Assembly: GCA_913063125.1 (NCBI GenBank)
Contig: CAJXZM010000018.1
Coordinates: 1 to 53,159, forward strand
DNA length: 53,159 nt
Reading direction: 5' to 3'
Source of the DNA: an uncultured Gammaproteobacteria bacterium
Lineage (GTDB): Bacteria; Pseudomonadota; Gammaproteobacteria; Pseudomonadales; Ketobacteraceae
Below are positions 37,343 through 47,225 of the stretch, in pieces (positions within the stretch are counted from its first letter, which is position 1; every line of letters begins with the position of its first letter). Both the position numbers and the translations under genes were made by a program. The notes beneath the pieces were generated by a model. It searched no databases. It was not told the DNA's origin and worked only from the letters and a program-made list of their open reading frames with translations.

Positions 37343-38593
37343 ATGAATCACTCCCAAGAGCAGCTTGTAGTCATTGGTAATGGCATGGCCGGTATGAAAA
37401 CTGTAGAAATATTGCTCTCTGCCAACCCCGGCAAGTACCAAATCACAGTATTTGGTGCCGAACCGTACGGCAACTACAATCGCATCATGTTATCCCCTGT
37501 ACTTTGTGGTGAGAAAGATATCAAAGACATCATGATTAATGATCGACAATGGTATACAGACAACAACATCACCTTACATGCAGGACCAACCAAAGAAGTT
37601 GTCAGTATCATACGATCAACAAAACATGTCATTGCCAAAGATGGCTCACGAGTCCCTTACGACAAACTACTTATCGCTACCGGCTCCAACCCCTACTTAC
37701 TGCCTATTCCCGGCCATGATCTTGAAGGTGTCATTGGATTTCGAGATATTTACGATGTTAAAAAGATGGTGGAATACAGCAAGCAGCGCAAATATGCCAT
37801 TGTTTTAGGTGGCGGTTTATTAGGGCTAGAGGCCGCTAACGGACTAACACAACGAGGCATGCACGTTACCGTAATACATAGCCGCCAAACATTATTGAAT
37901 CGTCAACTTGATAGCCACGCGGGAAAATTATTACAACAGGCATTAGAAGCTCGAGGGGTGAACTTTAAACTCAACGTGCAAACCCAAGATATCAAGGGAG
38001 ACACTAACGGTCACGTTAACGCTGTACATTTTAGCGACAACGACACCCTACCGTGCGATTTATTTGTGATGGCCATTGGTGTTCGCCCCAACATAGCCCT
38101 AGCCAAGACTGCAGGCATTCATTGTGACCGTGGCATCGTGGTTAGTGATACCTTACAAACCTACGACCCCAGTATTTACGCAGTAGGAGAGTGCATTCAA
38201 CACCGAGATAATACCTTTGGACTTGTCGCACCATTGTTTGACCAAGGCAGAGTATGCGCCAATCATCTAGCCGAACACGGCGTAGCGGAGTACTTTACTC
38301 TACCTACCGCCACCAAACTCAAAGTAACAGGAATCAATCTATATTCAGTGGGTAATTTTGAGGAAGGCTCGAATACAGAATCACTGATTTTTGAAGATAA
38401 AGCTCTTGGGGTATACAAAAAAATTGTACTTAAGAATAACCAGCTAACCGGCGCAGTACTCTATGGCGACACCCGTAACGGCCCCTGGTACCAAAAATTG
38501 CTAGAGGAACAACTCAACATTAGCGACCTCAGAGAAACCCTGATGTTTGGGCCCGCTGAGGAACCTTCTCAGGTGAAGGAATCAGTCCAATGA
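37343..38593 (+). CDS. FAD-dependent NAD(P)H oxidoreductase of assimilatory nitrate reductase
   Basis: A 416-residue flavoprotein resembling the N-terminal part of NirB and the electron-transfer subunit of NasA-type nitrate reductase. The FAD Rossmann motif is VVIGNGMAGMKTVE; the NAD(P)H motif is VLGGGLLGLEAANGL, near residue 153. TYDPSIYAVGECIQH is the conserved FAD-binding end. It likely passes electrons from NAD(P)H to NasA. Its stop overlaps the nasA start (ATGA), so the two are translationally coupled. Confidence 0.88.
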   Translation: MNHSQEQLVVIGNGMAGMKTVEILLSANPGKYQITVFGAEPYGNYNRIMLSPVLCGEKDIKDIMINDRQWYTDNNITLHAGPTKEVVSIIRSTKHVIAKDGSRVPYDKLLIATGSNPYLLPIPGHDLEGVIGFRDIYDVKKMVEYSKQRKYAIVLGGGLLGLEAANGLTQRGMHVTVIHSRQTLLNRQLDSHAGKLLQQALEARGVNFKLNVQTQDIKGDTNGHVNAVHFSDNDTLPCDLFVMAIGVRPNIALAKTAGIHCDRGIVVSDTLQTYDPSIYAVGECIQHRDNTFGLVAPLFDQGRVCANHLAEHGVAEYFTLPTATKLKVTGINLYSVGNFEEGSNTESLIFEDKALGVYKKIVLKNNQLTGAVLYGDTRNGPWYQKLLEEQLNISDLRETLMFGPAEEPSQVKESVQ

Positions 38594-41322
38594 GCCAACC
38601 ATTACAGTACAACCCTCCTGCTCGTAAGATCATTAAAACCACCTGCGCCTATTGTGGTGTTGGCTGTGGGGTATTAGCCACTGTTGATGAAAAAAACCGT
38701 AGCATTCAAGTAAAAGGCGATCAAAGCCACCCAGCAAACTACGGAAAACTGTGCTCCAAAGGCTCAGCGTTAGCAGAAACCGTCACGTTAAAAAACCGCT
38801 TACTAAAGCCCTCGATTAATCAGCAAGAGTGTAGCTGGGACCAGGCCATTAATGAGGTTTCTCATCGATTTACCCAGATCATTAATGATCATGGCCCCGA
38901 TGCCATTGCGTTTTATGGATCAGGCCAATTGCTCACCGAGGACTATTATGTCGCCAATAAACTAATGAAAGGTTTTATTGGCAGCGGCAATATGGATACC
39001 AATAGCCGCCTCTGCATGTCGTCAACGGTAGCAGGGCAAAAACGCGCCTTTGGCAGCGACACGATGCCCGGTAGCTATTCCGATATAGAACGTGCTGATC
39101 TCATTGTATTGATTGGGTCCAATACGGCCTGGTGCCACCCCATTTTGTTCCAGCGTATCCGTGTCACTAAAGAAAAACGCCCACACGTTAAAGTGGTCGT
39201 TATTGACCCAAGAGAAACCACTACCTGTGATATTGCCGATCTACACCTGCCGCTAAAAATAGGGTCTGATGTCGCATTGTTTCAAGGGTTGTTACATTAC
39301 CTCGATCAGCACAACCACCTTGATCAGGCATTTATCACCGAACACGTGGAAGGATCACAGGAGAGTCTAGAATCCGCCCGTGATTATGATATCAAACATA
39401 CCGCCAACCTCTGCAACCTATCAGAAGCCGCACTCAACCAGTTTTATCAATGGTTTGCGAATACCGACAATCCATTATCGCTCTATAGCCAAGGTGTTAA
39501 TCAATCCAGTGCTGGCACCGATAAAGTCAACGCCATTATTAATTGCCACCTCATCACCGGTAAAATTGCTAAACCTGGGATGGGTCCATTCTCACTGACC
39601 GGACAGCCTAACGCCATGGGCGGTCGAGAAGTAGGGGGGCTGGCTCATCAGCTAGCCGCCCACATGGACTTTGCAACACCTAATGATATCGACCGCGTTG
39701 CCCGTTTTTGGCAGACCGACAACATCGCTCAGCGAAAAGGTCTTGCTGCTGTAGAACTGTTTGATAATGTTGCTAGCGGCAAAATTAAAGCCATCTGGAT
39801 TATGGGCACAAACCCGATCGTCAGCATGCCCAACGCGAACAAAGTCCGCCAAGCATTACATCAATGTGAGTTTGTTGTGGTATCCGATTGTATTCTTAAC
39901 CAGGATACCTGTGCAGAGGCCAATGTATTACTGCCAGCGGCAGGCTGGAGTGAAAAAGATGGCACGGTCACCAACTCAGAACGTCGCATCTCTCGCCAAC
40001 GGGCATTACTCCCCTGTGCAGGAGAATCAAAACCAGACTGGTGGATTATTACACAAATTGCCAACGCTATGGGATATTCAGAAGCCTTCCCATACGAAAA
40101 GCCAGCAGACATCTTCCGTGAACATGCCCGTTTATCAGGTTTTGAAAATCATCAAGAGGGCCGCTTTCGCGCCTTTAATATTTCAGGCTTAGCCAGCCTT
40201 AGCGATCAACAATATCAAAATCTACTGCCCATCCAATGGCCAGTCTTACCATCAACAGCACCCGATGATGTAAATGGGACCCAAAGAGCTTTTGCTGATT
40301 TTCAATTCACTACACCCTCAAAAAAAGCCCACTGTATTGCCTTGCAATACCATGCCCCGGTGAATGCTACCACAGACGAATTTCCACTTATCCTTAATAC
40401 TGGCCGTATTCGAGATCAATGGCACACCATGTCACGAACCGCTCTCGCACCCAGGCTAAACCAACATAAACCAGAGCCCTTTGTTGAAATCCATCCTGAT
40501 GATGCCAAACGCTACCAACTAATAGATGGAGCTATTGCCACCATCCATAACCAACAAGCAAAGATGCAAGCTCGTATTGTGGTTACCTCAACACAACACG
40601 TGGGTAATATTTTTGTTCCGATGCATTGGACATCAGACCTATCTAATCGAGGTCGTGTTGGCCCTTTAGTTAATCCTGTTGTTGACCCAATTTCTTTTCA
40701 ACCGGAAAGTAAAAGCACTCCCGTTGCTATCAGCCTTTATGAGGCTAACTGGCATGGTTTTATCCTTAGCCGTCAGCGTCTTGCCAATGCAATAACGGAT
40801 TACCATGTTGAGGTTCCAAACACAGACCATTATCGTGTTGAACTTGCTCATACTGAAGCATTCGCGAGCTCACCGCAGCAATGGGCAGAGACTGTTGTGC
40901 AATCACTTTATCATACAAACACTGACATCACGTTTGATAAACTCGAATGGCAAACCTATCAAGATAGCAGCCAACACCAATATCGTGCTGCGGTGTTTTA
41001 TCAGCAACAATTAGAAGCCGTGATAATGATTGGGCCAATCCCCAAACTTCCTGAACGGGACTGGATTCCACAACTATTCAGCCAAACAGAAATATCCTAT
41101 GAAGAACGTTTAGCGTTATTGTCAGGCCGACCGCCAAATGGCAGCAGTAATGTAGGCCCCATTGTATGCGCCTGTTTTAATGTGGGAGAAAACACTATTA
41201 TTGATGCCATTCAAACACATAGTGTTAGCCAATATCAGCAAGTAGGAGAACTACTTAAAGCGGGCACTAATTGTGGTTCCTGCGTTCCTGATATAAAAAG
41301 ATTAATAAAAAAACACACCTAA
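38590..41322 (+). CDS. nasA: Assimilatory nitrate reductase catalytic subunit
   Basis: A 910-residue molybdopterin enzyme reducing nitrate to nitrite in the cytoplasm. The N-terminal [4Fe-4S] site is CAYCGVGCGV with the last Cys in GKLCSKGSAL. The molybdopterin domains follow, with NSRLCMSSTVAGQKRAFGSD (molybdenum-ligand region), MGTNPIVSMPN and the C-terminal NTGRIRDQWHTMSRT. The last 60 residues form a BFD-type [2Fe-2S] domain (CACFNVGE and GTNCGSCVPDIK), as in NasA. No signal peptide is present. Nitrite reductase and nitrate transporter genes are not in the window, so these steps must be encoded elsewhere. Confidence 0.94.
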   Translation: MSQPLQYNPPARKIIKTTCAYCGVGCGVLATVDEKNRSIQVKGDQSHPANYGKLCSKGSALAETVTLKNRLLKPSINQQECSWDQAINEVSHRFTQIINDHGPDAIAFYGSGQLLTEDYYVANKLMKGFIGSGNMDTNSRLCMSSTVAGQKRAFGSDTMPGSYSDIERADLIVLIGSNTAWCHPILFQRIRVTKEKRPHVKVVVIDPRETTTCDIADLHLPLKIGSDVALFQGLLHYLDQHNHLDQAFITEHVEGSQESLESARDYDIKHTANLCNLSEAALNQFYQWFANTDNPLSLYSQGVNQSSAGTDKVNAIINCHLITGKIAKPGMGPFSLTGQPNAMGGREVGGLAHQLAAHMDFATPNDIDRVARFWQTDNIAQRKGLAAVELFDNVASGKIKAIWIMGTNPIVSMPNANKVRQALHQCEFVVVSDCILNQDTCAEANVLLPAAGWSEKDGTVTNSERRISRQRALLPCAGESKPDWWIITQIANAMGYSEAFPYEKPADIFREHARLSGFENHQEGRFRAFNISGLASLSDQQYQNLLPIQWPVLPSTAPDDVNGTQRAFADFQFTTPSKKAHCIALQYHAPVNATTDEFPLILNTGRIRDQWHTMSRTALAPRLNQHKPEPFVEIHPDDAKRYQLIDGAIATIHNQQAKMQARIVVTSTQHVGNIFVPMHWTSDLSNRGRVGPLVNPVVDPISFQPESKSTPVAISLYEANWHGFILSRQRLANAITDYHVEVPNTDHYRVELAHTEAFASSPQQWAETVVQSLYHTNTDITFDKLEWQTYQDSSQHQYRAAVFYQQQLEAVIMIGPIPKLPERDWIPQLFSQTEISYEERLALLSGRPPNGSSNVGPIVCACFNVGENTIIDAIQTHSVSQYQQVGELLKAGTNCGSCVPDIKRLIKKHT

Positions 41323-41358
41323 AGACAACATTGAAAAAACTAATACAGAGAGAAAACT

Positions 41359-42225
41359 ATGATCCGCAGCATGACAGCCTTTAGCCGCAAAGAAACCAAA
41401 ACTGAATGGGCTGATATTTCCTGGGAAGTCCGCTCGGTGAATCACCGCTATTTAGAAATCCTGCCTCGACTGGCCGAACCTTTACGCGATATTGAAAACA
41501 CTATCCGAGAACGTATTCGAAAACGTCTAAGCCGAGGCAAAGTGGAATGCACTTTAAAGCTAAAAACGGATCATCTTGCCCCTTCTAACCTATCCGTGAA
41601 CGAAGTCGTTGCCAAACAACTCGTACAAGCGGCTGAACAGCTAAAAAGTATTGCACCAAACGCTTCACCATTATCAACACAAGCCATCCTCAACTGGCCC
41701 GGCATTCTTACCACAGAAGAATCAGATTTCAGCGACATCCGTAAAGCAGCATTAATATTGCTAGAAGAAAGCCTTGATGATTTTATCGAACACCGTGAGC
41801 GTGAAGGACAAGAGCTCGCTCGCTTGATAAATGATCGCCTCGATTCGATCTTAATCCATGTCGCCACCGTTAAAGAACATTTACCGGACATCCTTAAAGC
41901 CCAACGACAGAAGATTTTAGCAAAACTCGAAGATGCACAAGTAAATCTTGATAACGACAGACTTGAGCAAGAGATGGTTCTTATTGCACAAAAAGCAGAT
42001 GTGGACGAGGAGATAGATCGCTTAATAACTCATGTCACTGAAGTCCAGCGCAGCCTCGAAAAAGGTGGAGCCTGCGGAAGACGTTTAGATTTTTTGATGC
42101 AAGAATTAAATCGCGAGGCTAATACCCTAGGGTCGAAATCTATACATACCGTAACAACACAAGTTGCGGTAGAGTTGAAGGTGTTAATTGAGCAGATGAG
42201 AGAGCAGATTCAAAATATTGAGTAA
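41359..42225 (+). CDS. yicC: YicC family endoribonuclease
   Basis: A 288-residue protein with both YicC domains. The N-terminus reads MIRSMTAFSRKETKTEWADI and WEVRSVNHRYLEI. The C-terminal DUF1732 part reads LEKGGACGRRLDFLMQELN followed by REANTLGSKS. YicC proteins are reported endoribonucleases. Normally the gene lies next to rph; here the nas pair separates them. gmk, which often follows, is absent. Confidence 0.93.
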   Translation: MIRSMTAFSRKETKTEWADISWEVRSVNHRYLEILPRLAEPLRDIENTIRERIRKRLSRGKVECTLKLKTDHLAPSNLSVNEVVAKQLVQAAEQLKSIAPNASPLSTQAILNWPGILTTEESDFSDIRKAALILLEESLDDFIEHREREGQELARLINDRLDSILIHVATVKEHLPDILKAQRQKILAKLEDAQVNLDNDRLEQEMVLIAQKADVDEEIDRLITHVTEVQRSLEKGGACGRRLDFLMQELNREANTLGSKSIHTVTTQVAVELKVLIEQMREQIQNIE

Positions 42226-42319
42226 CCTCGATAAAAACTACCGCTAACCCATCAACTTGAGACAGAAATACTTTCTATTTGATCTTCACTTTCAAATTCA
42301 ATGAGCCAGACAATTCGTA

Positions 42320-42359
42320 TAGTTAGACTAAGTAAAAAATACCATACTTAGTCTAACTA
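42320..42359. terminator. Stem-loop between convergent yicC and permease genes
   Basis: A 15-base perfect inverted repeat (42320-42334 with 42345-42359) has a 10-base A-rich loop. It lies between two convergent gene ends, 95 bases after yicC and 9 before the permease stop. There is no clear T-tract, so termination is likely but not certain. Confidence 0.6.
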
Positions 42360-42367
42360 ACGCCCTC

Positions 42368-43144
42368 TTAAGGCCGCTGAATAGCATTACCCTGTTTCAA
42401 CGTGTCTATAATAGAAAACAAATTGCTAACAATGGCAACAACAACCAATGACCAAACGATCATTGCGCCACTCGGTAAATCGAACACACTAGAGAAAATC
42501 AACCCCAGACCATAGCCTCCAGCACCAATTAGCAACGCTTTCGCTATCCAGGTTTTATTCGACAACCGAAGCGTCGCCAAAGCAGGAATTATTAAGCTTG
42601 TGAACACGAGATACACACCAACAAGTTGCACGGACATCGTGACGGCCACAGCAAACGGTAAATAGAAATTCAGTAACGAATGTTTAAAGAAGACTATTGC
42701 CCCCAACACTAATGATGAAATAATAATAGTTGGCCACAGCTGATCCCAAGTAATCCAGAGTATTTGCCCTACTAATAACTCTTTAAGATTTTCACCACCA
42801 TGAGGATTACCCGCCAACGCAATGATGCTGCCCGTAGCCATCAGTACAAATAGCGAACCAATGATTGCCTCTTGATACTGCGCCCAATATCTTTCAGTCC
42901 AATTTAATAACACCGCAGAAATAATCGCTGATGTTCCAGCGCTAATCTGGATCAACAGTAAGTTCTCCTCTTCAAACATCAAACCTGCCACCACCACACC
43001 AAATGCGGCACTTTGCGCGATAGCCAGATCAAGGAAAATGATCCCCCTTTTCAACACTTTCCGCCCAAGAGGCACATGAGTAACCAAGACCAGAAGCCCT
43101 GCAATAAATGCAGGGCCGATAATAGACAAATCAATCATTTGCAT
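42368..43144 (-). CDS. ZnuB-like metal ABC transporter permease
   Basis: A 258-residue inner-membrane protein with 7-8 hydrophobic helices, of the ABC-3 permease family (ZnuB/MntB). MIDLSIIGPAFIAGLLVLVT starts the first helix. VPLGRKVLKRGIIFLDLAIA and QSAAFGVVVAG are the conserved cytoplasmic loop where the ATPase docks, and VYLVFTSLIIPALATLR is the late family block. The ATG at 43138 overlaps the stop of the binding-protein gene (ATGA); 43144 is also possible. No ATPase gene follows, since yicC is convergent. Confidence 0.88.
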   Translation of the reverse strand: MQMIDLSIIGPAFIAGLLVLVTHVPLGRKVLKRGIIFLDLAIAQSAAFGVVVAGLMFEEENLLLIQISAGTSAIISAVLLNWTERYWAQYQEAIIGSLFVLMATGSIIALAGNPHGGENLKELLVGQILWITWDQLWPTIIISSLVLGAIVFFKHSLLNFYLPFAVAVTMSVQLVGVYLVFTSLIIPALATLRLSNKTWIAKALLIGAGGYGLGLIFSSVFDLPSGAMIVWSLVVVAIVSNLFSIIDTLKQGNAIQRP

Positions 43145-44049
43145 TGTTCAGCACCTAACAATTGATCAATCATGGAATCGAATAAAGTAAACAAGTCAGT
43201 CGTTTGTTGACTACCTCCTACGGTATAAGCTAATTCTACCTCACAGATTCCCGTTCTTTTGGCCAGCCACACACTCCCTTTCTTATTGGTAAAAGGAGCA
43301 CGCACGATAGCATAAGCCGGCTTCGATTCCATTTGGGTAACGAGTTGGCTCAAGTGGCTAGATGTAGGAGGAATGCCTGGCAAAGGTTCAATGGAAGCGA
43401 CCATATCAATACCCAACCAATTAAAAAAATACTCCCAGCTTTTGTGGTGAACCACAACGGCTTGCCCCTTGAGAGGCGCCGCTTTCGTTTCCCAATTTGT
43501 AATGGCTTTCAACCAACGTCCTTTGAAATCACTAAAACGTTCAAGGTAATACGCTTTATTATCGCTGTCCAATACCCCTAACCGGTCGGCAAGTTTTTGT
43601 GCTATCGAAAGCATTCGATAAGGATCCTGAAACGCATGGGGGTTACCTTCAGGATGAACATCACCTTGAGAGCGATCAGCAACACTCCCTGCACCTATCA
43701 GCTCCACTTGTTCTGCCGCCATAAACAAACCTGGCTCTCCCTGAACCTTAGGATTCGCCCCCTTTTTTAGCAATACCGGAAGCCAGCCAATCTCCAGACT
43801 AGCACCCGTACAAACCACCATATCAGCTCGACGTACTTTATTGATTAAACTAGGGCGCGCCTGAATATAATGCACGTCCTGCTTAGCGTGGGTTGCCACG
43901 GAAACAGATACTCTATCCCCGCCCAACTCCTTTGCCAGCGCCTCTAGCTCAGGTTCACACGCAAAGATTTGCATATCCGCCAAAGCTGATGAAGATAAAA
44001 CACCTAACCCACAAACAAAACACAGTTTTAGTAAAATTCTATTTATCAT
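43135..44049 (-). CDS. ZnuA-like metal-binding periplasmic protein
   Basis: A protein of about 304 residues of the cluster A-I (ZnuA/TroA) binding proteins. The signal peptide ends LSSSALA, then MQIFACEPELEALAKELGGD. Metal-ligand positions appear in QDVHYIQARPS, in the GNPHAFQDPYRM region and in VVHHKSWEYFFNWLGID. The His-rich loop of classic ZnuA is missing (only short His positions), so zinc is likely but manganese or iron cannot be excluded. The start at ATG 44049 has AAGGGGGGAGGC just upstream and avoids overlap with the barrel gene. Confidence 0.87.
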   Translation of the reverse strand: MINRILLKLCFVCGLGVLSSSALADMQIFACEPELEALAKELGGDRVSVSVATHAKQDVHYIQARPSLINKVRRADMVVCTGASLEIGWLPVLLKKGANPKVQGEPGLFMAAEQVELIGAGSVADRSQGDVHPEGNPHAFQDPYRMLSIAQKLADRLGVLDSDNKAYYLERFSDFKGRWLKAITNWETKAAPLKGQAVVVHHKSWEYFFNWLGIDMVASIEPLPGIPPTSSHLSQLVTQMESKPAYAIVRAPFTNKKGSVWLAKRTGICEVELAYTVGGSQQTTDLFTLFDSMIDQLLGAEQCK

Positions 44050-44062
44050 TGTGCCTCCCCCC

Positions 44063-45313
44063 TTAAAACTGATGAGCGCCGTGGGCACCAAGACTTACAT
44101 TGTACTGTAGATAAATTTGATTAAAAGATTCGCTTCTCGCTTTTCCAAGATCTTCATCAAACTCACTGATATTTGCTCGCGATAACTGTAATCTGAATTT
44201 AGAGTATTCTGTAGGCTGCCAGGTAGCTGCCAAAGAAACTCGACGTGAATCTCCCAACTTGTCAGTGGACTCCTCTTTCAATTCATTCACCATGCCAGCC
44301 ATTTCATAGCGGGCCCCGATGCTCCAACGTGGCGCGATGCCATAAACCGTCTGCAAATAGAACGCATCTTGATCTCCAGTGACTTCTTCTCCTACCTCAT
44401 CAATATCGCTAGCGGCTTCTATAGTTAGTTCTTTACTTACATTAAAATATTCTGCCTGTAACGTGAAACTTCCTTCACCGAAGGAACCGGTCGGTAGTTT
44501 TTTATAAACAACATCCAAACCCCATAACAGAATATCACCCTCTAGCAATTCAACATCCGGCGTTTCACTGTGATCCTCCTGGTGTTGACCTGTTCTTGCT
44601 AAAGAAAGCCCAAGCTGCAGCTCACTACCTGTGCCAATTTCCGGCGCAATCTTTAAAAAAGCAGTCGATAACCGAGGCCCCGCGCCCTCCTTCAATTCGT
44701 CATGTTCCACCTCGGCACCAAACTTATCCTGCTCTCCCTGGAATACCTCAACACCCACCAAGGTATAAAAGGGGGTCGCGGGTAAATAGGTAACCTGGAG
44801 TCCGCTATCAACCAAACCATGATCACCAAAAAATGTCTGATGGGCCAAAGTTTGATCTGAGAACGCCCAGCTGTGTAGGTGTTGTTGATTGTGATAACCA
44901 ATTCCACTAAAAAATTTACCTGCCTTCATTTTCCAGCCAGAAGGTAAAGATCGCGTTTCAAAATACGCTTCCTCAATTTCAGTCTCGCCATTTGAAAACG
45001 CCACCGTGATCCAAGCATCAAGATGAGGGTCTACTGTACCGGACATCGTTAATTCTGCTTCGCGTATATTAAAACCACGTTTAAGCTCCCCATGACCGTG
45101 CTCTTCTTCATCGTGACCGTGACTTCCCAGGATCCCACTCATTTCTTCAATATGCTCAATCCCATCGCCCCCTTTATTATCAGAATAATAAACACCGTCT
45201 AAGATCACCGAAATTTTTGGGTTAAAGGATGTATCATTATTTGATTGGGCGTAAGTAAAGCTACTCACTAAACAGGCAGCAGTAATCGCTGCAGATAAAA
45301 CAGTATTTTTCAT
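44063..45313 (-). CDS. His-rich outer-membrane beta-barrel protein of a metal operon
   Basis: A 416-residue exported protein. The signal peptide ends VSSFTYAQS, followed by alternating beta strands with aromatic girdles (WKMKAGKFFSGIGYHNQQHL, SFTLQAEYFNVSKELTIEA) and a final strand NQIYLQYNVSLGAHGAHQF, as in porins. A loop near residue 65 is packed with His and Glu (GSHGHDEEEHGHGE), and His is frequent elsewhere. It lies 13 bases before the binding-protein gene, suggesting metal (zinc) passage across the outer membrane. No TonB box or plug domain is seen. Confidence 0.78.
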   Translation of the reverse strand: MKNTVLSAAITAACLVSSFTYAQSNNDTSFNPKISVILDGVYYSDNKGGDGIEHIEEMSGILGSHGHDEEEHGHGELKRGFNIREAELTMSGTVDPHLDAWITVAFSNGETEIEEAYFETRSLPSGWKMKAGKFFSGIGYHNQQHLHSWAFSDQTLAHQTFFGDHGLVDSGLQVTYLPATPFYTLVGVEVFQGEQDKFGAEVEHDELKEGAGPRLSTAFLKIAPEIGTGSELQLGLSLARTGQHQEDHSETPDVELLEGDILLWGLDVVYKKLPTGSFGEGSFTLQAEYFNVSKELTIEAASDIDEVGEEVTGDQDAFYLQTVYGIAPRWSIGARYEMAGMVNELKEESTDKLGDSRRVSLAATWQPTEYSKFRLQLSRANISEFDEDLGKARSESFNQIYLQYNVSLGAHGAHQF

Positions 45314-45421
45314 TGTTCGTTCTCACAAAAAACAGATAGCAGATAACCGTGCAGCCATAGGCGACACAACCATCAAAATTAATTTACGTGTATCGAAATT
45401 CGTATATTTATATGTCTGTAT

Positions 45422-45751
45422 TTATGAGAAAGCAGGGGGGGCTCTAGCGCTGTAAAAATTGAAGGAAGGTGCCCTTAGCCCATCGACAACCGAACGGGTT
45501 ATTGCTGACAAAGGAGAAAACGAATGAAAATGAGGAGCGGATTCCACGTTGCTATTATCAAGATAATCCGCAGCGAGACAAATACTACACTGTTCCAGAT
45601 GAACTGACTGCTCATCATCAGACAATTCATAAATGGACTGAACCATCTCCAATGTATGTACAGGCAGGTGGACAACAGCGACTAACTGCGCAGCAAGAAA
45701 TATCCCGCTAAGCAGATAACGGTGCCATTTATTTTCCAACCAACCTTTCAT
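45422..45751 (-). CDS. DUF2946-like small membrane protein
   Basis: A 109-residue protein. One N-terminal hydrophobic helix (YLLSGIFLAAQLVAVVHLP) is followed by HLEQCSICLAADY, the C-x2-C with flanking His seen in DUF2946 proteins, and then PHFHSF. Such proteins are often encoded beside metal-uptake genes. It is the first gene of the putative metal operon, 108 bases upstream of the barrel gene. A role in metal sensing or handling in the envelope is inference. Confidence 0.7.
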   Translation of the reverse strand: MKGWLENKWHRYLLSGIFLAAQLVAVVHLPVHTLEMVQSIYELSDDEQSVHLEQCSICLAADYLDNSNVESAPHFHSFSPLSAITRSVVDGLRAPSFNFYSARAPPAFS

Positions 45752-45975
45752 GTAACCCTTCTAACTGAACAAGTAATTTATATAGAGCGTCTATTGAAGC
45801 AATATACAATATACTAGGCGCAAGGACATTGTAAATACTTTATTTTACTCCATAGCTTTCGCTAAATTTCTGACCGCCCCTCGTAATCCCTCGACTCTAG
45901 CAGGGTTCACTCAATGAAACTGCTTAACCTAGTTTGCTAACTATAGATTAACCCAACTATCATATATTCAATCCA

Positions 45976-46665
45976 TTAATGAGTAAACGAATTCACCTCA
46001 TCATCAGTTAGATAACGCCACTGGCCAACGTCAACATCAAGAATGATATTGCCAATTTTTTCACGATGTAATGACACTACCCTATTACCCACTGCAGCAA
46101 ACATACGCTTAACTTGATGATACTTACCCTCCATTAACGTTAAGCGTACCTCTTTCCGGTTTATAATTTCCAATTCTGCTGGCAACGTTAATTTTGATTC
46201 GCCTTGCAACTGAACACCACAAAGAAATTTGCTGGCAACACCCTCAGCAATAGACCGAGACAACCCAACTCGGTAAACTTTCTTGCACTGTTTTGTCGGC
46301 CTAATAATATCAAATGACCAACGTCCATCATCAGTCATTAACACCAACCCTGTTGTGTCAGCATCTAAACGCCCAGCCACATGAAGCTCGGAAACTTTAT
46401 CAATATCTACGTAATTAAATAAGGAAGGGTATACTTCATCTATATTTGAACAAATCGTGTTCTGGGGTTTGTTCATAAGAAGATACCGAAAACTACGTGT
46501 TTTCAGTATCTGGCCATTAAGTACAATTTGGTTATTCTCATGGACCTGAGTAGCTTCGTTAATAATCACCTCATTATTAACGAACACTTTCCCTTCTCTT
46601 ATCAAATGGGTCACTTCATGCTTCGTTAACTCAGTACTTTTACCAACAAATTTATCAAGACGCAT
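45976..46665 (-). CDS. RsuA-family 16S rRNA pseudouridine synthase
   Basis: A 229-residue enzyme. Residues 1-60 form an S4 RNA-binding domain (MRLDKFVGKSTELTKHEVTH). The catalytic motif is GRLDADTTGLVLMTDDG, with the catalytic Asp near residue 102. KVYRVGLSRSI and LMEGKYHQVKRMFAAVGNRV are the RsuA-type segments. The target is probably U516 of 16S rRNA by homology. The start at ATG 46665 (MRLDKF) is preferred over the in-frame start at 46683. Confidence 0.9.
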   Translation of the reverse strand: MRLDKFVGKSTELTKHEVTHLIREGKVFVNNEVIINEATQVHENNQIVLNGQILKTRSFRYLLMNKPQNTICSNIDEVYPSLFNYVDIDKVSELHVAGRLDADTTGLVLMTDDGRWSFDIIRPTKQCKKVYRVGLSRSIAEGVASKFLCGVQLQGESKLTLPAELEIINRKEVRLTLMEGKYHQVKRMFAAVGNRVVSLHREKIGNIILDVDVGQWRYLTDDEVNSFTH

Positions 46666-46697
46666 TATAGGATGTGTCCCCAACCATTACCTTAGTG

Positions 46698-47213
46698 CTA
46701 CGACTTATCTTTCCATTTTGCCCACGGATCAACATCACGTCCAACGGAAGCACGTGGAGAGCTTGGCGCGTCACGGTCACTCTTCATCGGCCTCTTATTG
46801 TCCCGGCTGTAAGAGTTTCCGCCTCGGCGAGCTTCCTGACTTCGTTCTTCATATTTCTTAGCCCGCTTTTCGCGCAACTGCTCAGCATCGTCCAAACTTA
46901 ATTCAGCAGGCTCACCTGGTACTTGATGCCCTGGAATAATACGATCTCTTGGGGGCAATGCAAACTGTTCGGAAGACGCTCTAGGTAGGTTTTTAAATTC
47001 ATACAAATAAAACCCTTCAACTTTTTCTCGCGCCCAGTCCGTTTTTTTAAGAAACTTAATACTGGAATTAACACTCGGATTAGTCTTAAAACAATTGATA
47101 TTCAAATAGGCAAATAAAATCTCAAAACCGTAATGGTCTACTATTTCAGTCAATAGCGCTTTTAACCCCACTCCGTTCAGGGGGTTATTTTCGTAAATAA
47201 TCTCATTGTTCAT
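46698..47213 (-). CDS. VF530 family DNA-binding protein (DUF2132) with charged tail
   Basis: A protein of about 171 residues. Residues 1-75 form the VF530/DUF2132 domain: [39 protein letters not shown] and [20 protein letters not shown]530 proteins are small basic proteins reported to bind DNA. The C-terminal half is a charged, low-complexity tail rich in Arg, Lys and Glu, absent from the short forms. The start at ATG 47213 is preferred over TTG 47225. Confidence 0.8.
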   Translation of the reverse strand: MNNEIIYENNPLNGVGLKALLTEIVDHYGFEILFAYLNINCFKTNPSVNSSIKFLKKTDWAREKVEGFYLYEFKNLPRASSEQFALPPRDRIIPGHQVPGEPAELSLDDAEQLREKRAKKYEERSQEARRGGNSYSRDNKRPMKSDRDAPSSPRASVGRDVDPWAKWKDKS

Positions 47214-47225
47214 ACTAATATCCAA

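Noticed and set aside
45752-45830. AATATACAATATAC as a possible Zur box of the metal operon
   Set aside because: It is AT-rich but lacks the GTTATA...TATAAC symmetry of Zur sites.
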